From contig CACZYP010000011.1 in NCBI GenBank assembly GCA_902785425.1, positions 1 to 64,000 on the forward strand: a stretch of 64,000 bases of DNA, read 5' to 3'. The translations under genes and the position numbers were made by a program. Under the pieces are notes generated by a model, which was not told the DNA's origin, ran no database searches, and saw nothing but the letters and a program-made list of their open reading frames with translations. Source of the stretch: an uncultured Ruminococcus sp. Lineage in GTDB: Bacteria; Bacillota; Clostridia; Oscillospirales; Acutalibacteraceae. Positions 59,313 through 64,000 of this stretch are shown one piece after another. The stretch's first letter is position 1; each line of letters starts with the position of its first letter.

Positions 59313-60722
59313 TTGGCGGATACGTTTGAATATAAAAGATTCAGTGATGAGAATAACTACATAAAGCTCTGTGCCGAGGTAATGGCGGTAAGGGCAAGAG
59401 GCGACAAGCCGATGGCGTGCATCAGAACTTACGGCTGTCAGCAGAACGTTGCCGACAGCGAAAAGATAAAGGGCATGCTTTCCGGGATGGGCTTCGGCTT
59501 TACGGAAGAAGCAGAGGACGCAGACTTTATCCTATTTAATACATGCGCCGTAAGAGAGCATGCTGAGGACAGAGTTTTCGGCAATGTGGGCGCTCTGAAA
59601 AATATCAAGCGCCGCCATCCGTCCGTTACGATCGGACTGTGCGGCTGTATGATGGAGCAAAAGCACGTAACGGAACGCCTTTACAAGAGCTTTCCGTTTG
59701 TGAACCTTGTTTTCGGAACACATTCGCTCCATCACTTTCCCGAGCTTTTCTATAATACGATAACTTACGGCGGCCGTGTTTACGAAACGGGCGTTGACGA
59801 CAAGACAGTAGTCGAGGGTATCCCCACGAGACGAGACGGCGAGTTCAAGGGCTGGCTGCCGATAATGTACGGCTGCAACAACTTCTGCACGTACTGTATC
59901 GTTCCCTACACAAGAGGCCGTGAGCGCAGCCGGAAGTTCGAGGACGTTATAAACGAAGCACGTCAGATGATAGAGAGCGGCTACAAGGAGATAACGCTTC
60001 TCGGTCAGAACGTAAACTCTTACGGCAAGAACCTTGAAGAAAAGCATACGTTCGCAGAGCTTCTTTCCAAGATAGACAAGATTGACGGAGACTACATTCT
60101 CCGCTTCATGACGTCGCACCCGAAGGACTGCTCAAAGGAGCTTATAGATGTGATCGCATCGAGCCGTCATATTTCGACTCATCTTCATCTGCCGTTCCAG
60201 TCCGGCAGCGACAGAGTGCTCAAAGCGATGAACAGAAGCTACAACAGAGAGAAATATCTCGACATAATAAACTACGCAAAGGAAAAGATACCGAACGTAT
60301 CGCTCACAAGCGACGTTATAGTAGGTTTCCCCGGCGAGACATACGAAGAGTTCCTTGAGACTGTATCACTTGTAAAAGAGGTGGAGTTCACTTCGCTCTT
60401 TACATTTATATATTCCCCGAGAGAGGGAACGCCTGCCGCAAAAATGGACGATCCGTTTACTGCCGAGGAAAAGTCAAAGTGGTTTTCGGAGCTTCTTAAA
60501 GTTCAGGAAGAGATAGCGGCAAAACGCTGCGCCTCAATGGTAGGTCAGACGGTGCGTGTGCTCGTAGAGGGAGCAGCCTCAAAGGAAGGCGTTCTCACAT
60601 CAAGAACGAGCGGCAACATCATAGTGGACTTTGAAGGCGACGATTCGCTCATAGGCAAGTTTGTCAATGTCGAAGTAACGCAGGCGAGAAACTGGATACT
60701 GAAAGGAAAACTCGCCGATTAA
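59313..60722 (+). CDS. miaB: tRNA-2-methylthio-N6-dimethylallyladenosine synthase
   Basis: MiaB adds a methylthio group to i6A37 of tRNA by radical SAM chemistry. The 469 residues have the N-terminal MTTase domain with three cluster cysteines (CIRTYGCQQN, NTCAVRE, GLCGCMME), the radical SAM CNNFCTYCIVPYTRGRERSR (about 189-208) and a C-terminal TRAM domain (about 405-467). It starts with TTG 59313, with GGGGTGTGAG before it. A ylbF gene and mutS follow, as is usual in Firmicutes. Confidence 0.95.
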   Translation: MADTFEYKRFSDENNYIKLCAEVMAVRARGDKPMACIRTYGCQQNVADSEKIKGMLSGMGFGFTEEAEDADFILFNTCAVREHAEDRVFGNVGALKNIKRRHPSVTIGLCGCMMEQKHVTERLYKSFPFVNLVFGTHSLHHFPELFYNTITYGGRVYETGVDDKTVVEGIPTRRDGEFKGWLPIMYGCNNFCTYCIVPYTRGRERSRKFEDVINEARQMIESGYKEITLLGQNVNSYGKNLEEKHTFAELLSKIDKIDGDYILRFMTSHPKDCSKELIDVIASSRHISTHLHLPFQSGSDRVLKAMNRSYNREKYLDIINYAKEKIPNVSLTSDVIVGFPGETYEEFLETVSLVKEVEFTSLFTFIYSPREGTPAAKMDDPFTAEEKSKWFSELLKVQEEIAAKRCASMVGQTVRVLVEGAASKEGVLTSRTSGNIIVDFEGDDSLIGKFVNVEVTQARNWILKGKLAD

Positions 60723-60960
60723 ATTGAAAATGGAAAATTGAAAATGGAAAATTAAGGAAATCTGCTTCGCTGATTTGATCATATTTTTTTCGTTTTCTGA
60801 AAGATATATACGGCCATGCAAAAAGCTTGAGTTCCTGATATACTACTATAAAAACAGGAGCGCAGCGACTCCGCAATTTTCCATTTTCCATTTTCAATTT
60901 TCCATTTAATAATATTGTGCTAAAACAAAATCAATTATAATATAGAATGAGGTTTATAAA
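60723..60960. repeat. Composite period-7 element
   Basis: Units TTGAAAA/TGGAAAA (60723-60752), a hairpin-like AATCTGCTTCGCTGATT, AT core, hairpin GGAGCGCAGCGACTCC, and complementary TTTCCAT/TTTTCAA units (60877-60908). Confidence 0.75.
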
Positions 60961-61374
60961 ATGGAGGATATAGTAACTCTTGCACGAAAGCTTGGAAGTG
61001 CTTTGCAGCAGGACGAGGATTACATCAATATGCGCACGGCGGAGCAGGAGTGCGAGGCTAACGACGCACTTTCCGTGCTTATCGAGGCATACAACACAAA
61101 GCGCATGAAGATAAACGTTGAAGCGTCTAAAACAGACCGTGACGACGAAAAGATGCAGGCTCTCAACAAAGAGATGAGAGAGATCTACGCCGCAGTTATG
61201 GGTCATGACAGCATGAAGAGATACAACTCGGCAAAGCAGGTCTTTGAAGAGAAGCTCAACAAGGTGCTCGGAATAATCAACAACAGCGCAATGGGCGAGG
61301 ATCCCGAAACAACGGAGCCGCTTTCCGCAACAGCCAAATGCTCCGGCAACTGCGCCTCCTGCTCGGGATGCTGA
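60961..61374 (+). CDS. YlbF family regulator with Cys-rich tail
   Basis: The 137-residue protein has the helical YlbF/YmcA (Com_YlbF) domain, with QDEDYINMRTAEQECEANDALSVLIEAYNTKRMKI (about 17-51). In B. subtilis YlbF, YmcA and YaaT form an iron-sulphur complex that acts on RNase Y and sporulation/competence. The tail CSGNCASCSGC (127-137) gives four cysteines, which is in line with cluster binding. Its place between miaB and mutS is usual. Confidence 0.87.
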   Translation: MEDIVTLARKLGSALQQDEDYINMRTAEQECEANDALSVLIEAYNTKRMKINVEASKTDRDDEKMQALNKEMREIYAAVMGHDSMKRYNSAKQVFEEKLNKVLGIINNSAMGEDPETTEPLSATAKCSGNCASCSGC

Positions 61375-61794
61375 TCTTAATTGACAATTGACAATGGATA
61401 ATTGACAATTAATGAGTCGCTTCGCTCCTGTTTTTTATATTAGTGTTTTTGATATTACGCTATATCTGCAGCCGAAAAACTAATACAAAACAAGCACGAA
61501 GTGCTTCCGCAATTGTCCATTGTCAACTGTCAATTGTCAATTGATAAGTCGCTTCAGCACGAAGTGCTTCCGCAATTGTCCATTGTCAACTGTCAATTGT
61601 CAATTGATAAGTCGCTTTGCTCCTGTTTTTTATATTAGTTTTTTTGATATTACGCTATATTTGCAGCCGAAAAAATAATACAAAACAAGCACGAAGTGCT
61701 TCCGCAATTGTCCATTGTCAACTGTCAATTGTCAATTAAAAAAATGTTTTCAATCTTTAAAGATAAATAAAAAACCTGATCGGGGGTCGAAAAA
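61375..61794. repeat. Gap of 420 bases: composite element with repeated right arm
   Basis: Left arm: TTGACAA/TGGATAA (61380-61410), GAGTCGCTTCGCTCCTG, core TATTAGTGTTTTTGATATTA. Right arm: hairpin AAGCACGAAGTGCTT plus complementary units. The right arm is present three times (about 61493-61545, 61557-61610, 61684-61738), with a second core (61625-61683) before the last. It ends about 50 bases before mutS. Confidence 0.82.
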
Positions 61795-64000
61795 ATGGCG
61801 GAGCTTTCGCCTATGATGAAACAATATTTTGAGATCAAAGAGCGAAACAAAGACAGCATACTGTTTTTCAGGCTCGGCGATTTTTACGAAATGTTTTTTG
61901 ACGATGCGATACTTGCATCGAAAGAGCTTGACCTCACCTTAACGGGCCGTGACTGCGGCAGGGAGGAGCGTGCGCCGATGTGCGGCGTTCCGTTTCACAG
62001 CTACGAGCAGTACGCCGCAAAGCTTGTGTCTAAGGGCTACAAGGTGGCTATATGCGAGCAGACGGAAGACCCCGCTCTTGCAAAAGGTCTTGTCAAGCGT
62101 GACGTTATAAGAGTGATAACGGCAGGCACGGTGCTTGAAGACTCCATGCTCGACGAATCACGAAACAATTTTATCTGCTCGCTTTTTACCGAGGGCAAAA
62201 AGCATTACGCAGTTTTCTGCGATATATCAACAGGCGAGCTTTACTGCGCCGATATCGACGTAAGCCCGGAGTGTACGGCGCTTAGAAGCGAGCTTTCACG
62301 CTACGAGCCGAGCGAGATACTCATAGGCGGCGAGGTCGAAAAAATGAAGGCTGTAGTGCCTTTCCTGCGTGACAAGCTCAACTCGACGGTCGAGATGCTT
62401 TTAGACGAATACTTCGATCACGAAACGGCCGAAAAAACTGTCTGCGAACAGTTCGGCAAAACGCTCGAACAGCTTTCTCTTGAAGGAAGACCGGGCGGCG
62501 TTCGTGCCATAGGCGCTTTACTGAGATATCTTCAAGAAACTCAGCGCACGGGCCTTGAACGGATAAGAAGCATTGAGACTTACGAAGACAACCGCTTCAT
62601 GCACCTCGATTTCAACACGAAGCGAAACCTGGAGCTTACCGAAACGATGCGCTCCAAGGAGAAAAAAGGCTCGCTTCTTTGGGTGCTTGACAGCACGAAA
62701 ACCCCGATGGGTCACAGGCTCATAAGACGATGGATAGAGCAGCCGCTCATGAGCTGCGCCGCAATTATCAGGCGGCAGAATGCAGTTGAAGAGCTTGTTA
62801 AGGACGCTCCCGCAAGGGGCGAATCTGTAAGATGTCTTTCCGGAATACCCGATCTTGAAAGACTGATGACGAGAGTTGTCTACGGTTCGGCTAACGCAAG
62901 AGACTTAAAAGCCTTGCAGTATGCGCTTGAAAAGCTGCCCGAGCTGAAAGATGCGATAAAGGACGCCTCATCTACGGAGCTTAAACGCATTTACGAAGAA
63001 ACAGACGTCTGCAACGATATAAAGGAGCTTATCGACAGCTCGATAGACGACGAGCCGCCGTTTACGGTGCGTGAGGGCGGCATGATAAAGCACGGCTACA
63101 GCGAAGAGCTTGACGTTTTAAAGGGCGACATGACAGATTCAACGGGCGTGCTTGCAGGGCTTGAAGCGAGAACGAGAGAGGAAACGGGCATACCGAAGCT
63201 CAAAGTCGGCTACAACAGAGTGTTCGGCTACTACCTTGAAGTTTCAAATTCCTACAGATCGCTCGTGCCCGATACATTCATAAGAAAGCAGACGCTTGCA
63301 AACTGTGAGCGCTACATAACGCCGGAGCTTAAAGAGCTTGAAGGCAGGATACTCGGTGCAAAGGACAGAGCCGTGGCGCTTGAATACGAGCTTTTTGTAA
63401 AGGTTCGTCAGACCGTTTCGGAGTCTATCGACAGGATTCAGAAAACGGCGCAGGCGATAGCAAGGCTCGACGTTCTTGCAAGCTTTGCCGAAACTGCAGT
63501 TGATATGCGCTACTGCCGCCCCGATGTTAATTTAAGCGGCGAGATAGTGATAAAAAACGGCAGGCACCCCGTTGTTGAAAAGCTTTTAAACGGCGCTCCG
63601 TTCGTACCGAACGATGTTTTGCTCGACGGCGAAAGAAACAGAGCGGCGATAATCACAGGCCCTAATATGGCGGGTAAATCGACGTTCATGAGGCAAACGG
63701 CGCTCATCGTTCTGATGGCGCAGACAGGCTCGTTCGTTCCTGCCGACAGCGCATCTGTTTCGATCACGGACGCTGTGTACACAAGAGTAGGCGCAAGCGA
63801 CGACCTTGCAAACGGTCAGTCTACATTCATGGTAGAGATGAACGAGGTGGCTGAGATACTCAAAAATGCAACGTCACAAAGCCTGCTGATTCTTGACGAG
63901 ATAGGCAGAGGAACATCGACTTTTGACGGCATGAGCATCGCAAGGGCAGTGTTAGAATATGCCGCCGACAAGAAGAAGCTCGGCGCCAAGACGCTTTTTG
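61795..64000 (+). CDS. mutS: DNA mismatch repair protein MutS (runs off the window)
   Basis: 735 codons are visible before the edge; full MutS is about 850-880. The N-terminal mismatch-binding domain starts MAELSPMMKQYFEIK and has LFFRLGDFYEMFFDDA, which holds the Phe-x-Glu that contacts the mismatch (FYE, about 35-37). The ATPase domain has GPNMAGKST at about 622-630 and DEIGRGTSTFDG at about 701-712. MutS finds base mismatches and brings MutL. GGGGG precedes the ATG at 61795. It follows ylbF, with a repeat-filled gap of 420 bases. Confidence 0.96.
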   Translation, partial: MAELSPMMKQYFEIKERNKDSILFFRLGDFYEMFFDDAILASKELDLTLTGRDCGREERAPMCGVPFHSYEQYAAKLVSKGYKVAICEQTEDPALAKGLVKRDVIRVITAGTVLEDSMLDESRNNFICSLFTEGKKHYAVFCDISTGELYCADIDVSPECTALRSELSRYEPSEILIGGEVEKMKAVVPFLRDKLNSTVEMLLDEYFDHETAEKTVCEQFGKTLEQLSLEGRPGGVRAIGALLRYLQETQRTGLERIRSIETYEDNRFMHLDFNTKRNLELTETMRSKEKKGSLLWVLDSTKTPMGHRLIRRWIEQPLMSCAAIIRRQNAVEELVKDAPARGESVRCLSGIPDLERLMTRVVYGSANARDLKALQYALEKLPELKDAIKDASSTELKRIYEETDVCNDIKELIDSSIDDEPPFTVREGGMIKHGYSEELDVLKGDMTDSTGVLAGLEARTREETGIPKLKVGYNRVFGYYLEVSNSYRSLVPDTFIRKQTLANCERYITPELKELEGRILGAKDRAVALEYELFVKVRQTVSESIDRIQKTAQAIARLDVLASFAETAVDMRYCRPDVNLSGEIVIKNGRHPVVEKLLNGAPFVPNDVLLDGERNRAAIITGPNMAGKSTFMRQTALIVLMAQTGSFVPADSASVSITDAVYTRVGASDDLANGQSTFMVEMNEVAEILKNATSQSLLILDEIGRGTSTFDGMSIARAVLEYAADKKKLGAKTLF

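Noticed and set aside
2..61740. Prophage or integrated plasmid as source of the repeats
   Set aside because: No integrase, phage structural gene, replication or transfer gene is seen, and genes between repeats are housekeeping.

Overview
The window looks like chromosomal DNA from a spore-forming member of the Clostridia, most likely a Ruminococcus-like organism of the Oscillospiraceae. The grounds are the gene families rather than any database match: a complete spoIIA operon, both dipicolinate synthase subunits, a HisZ-type histidine operon, a T-box on alaS, miaB-ylbF-mutS in the Firmicutes order, and base composition near one half G+C. I see no prophage, plasmid, full-length insertion sequence or CRISPR array.

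Layout. 1-7 kb: CBS-domain membrane protein, tyrS, a VanY-like carboxypeptidase, a small unknown protein, rsmE, and a small membrane protein resembling the CrtO acyltransferases. 7-15 kb: two FAD oxidoreductases with a COG2426 membrane protein, a VanZ-like/CinA pair, then glnS and gltX. 15-22 kb: four minus-strand genes (glycosyltransferase, DUF975 protein with a 12-residue repeat tail, M20 dipeptidase, YfhO) that look like a cell-envelope group. 22-32 kb: single genes, several with low-complexity tails, plus RluA, GIY-YIG, a YngK-like glycosidase, an ECF S component, YdcF, a lipase-like hydrolase and an SseB-like protein. 32.7-37 kb: T-box and alaS, then sigF-spoIIAB-spoIIAA. 37-41.5 kb: sugar-phosphate transferase and O-antigen ligase-like polymerase, then Lrp and aminotransferase. 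42-51 kb: PadR, tRNA-Val and the histidine operon hisZ-G-D-C-B-H-(unknown)-A-F-IE. 51.5-58 kb: hslO, a methyltransferase with a YerC/TrpR-like repressor, dpaA-dpaB, a FliB-like protein and pyridoxamine kinase. 58.6-64 kb: a wall-anchored-looking repeat protein, miaB, ylbF and mutS, which runs off the end.

The genes are largely housekeeping. The unusual content is between them. Nearly every intergenic gap carries dispersed repeats of at least four kinds: (1) cassettes bounded by 18-bp inverted repeats CAATGTCAACAACTTAAG, resembling IS4/IS231-type ends, each flanked by an exact 10-11 bp target duplication; three of the four sit inside what was a perfect palindrome before insertion, one being the terminator after the gene at 4512; (2) a 115-245 bp MITE with TTAAGGAA-type ends; (3) composite elements built from 7-bp tandem units next to small hairpins; (4) hairpin modules near gene ends. 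The 57.9-58.7 kb gap also has seven 11-bp units of form YAACAA+5 followed by a polypurine tract. The best candidates for something undescribed are the hairpin-targeting cassettes, the period-7 composite elements, the 11-bp array, and a membrane protein with a Gly/Ser/Tyr/Gln tail.
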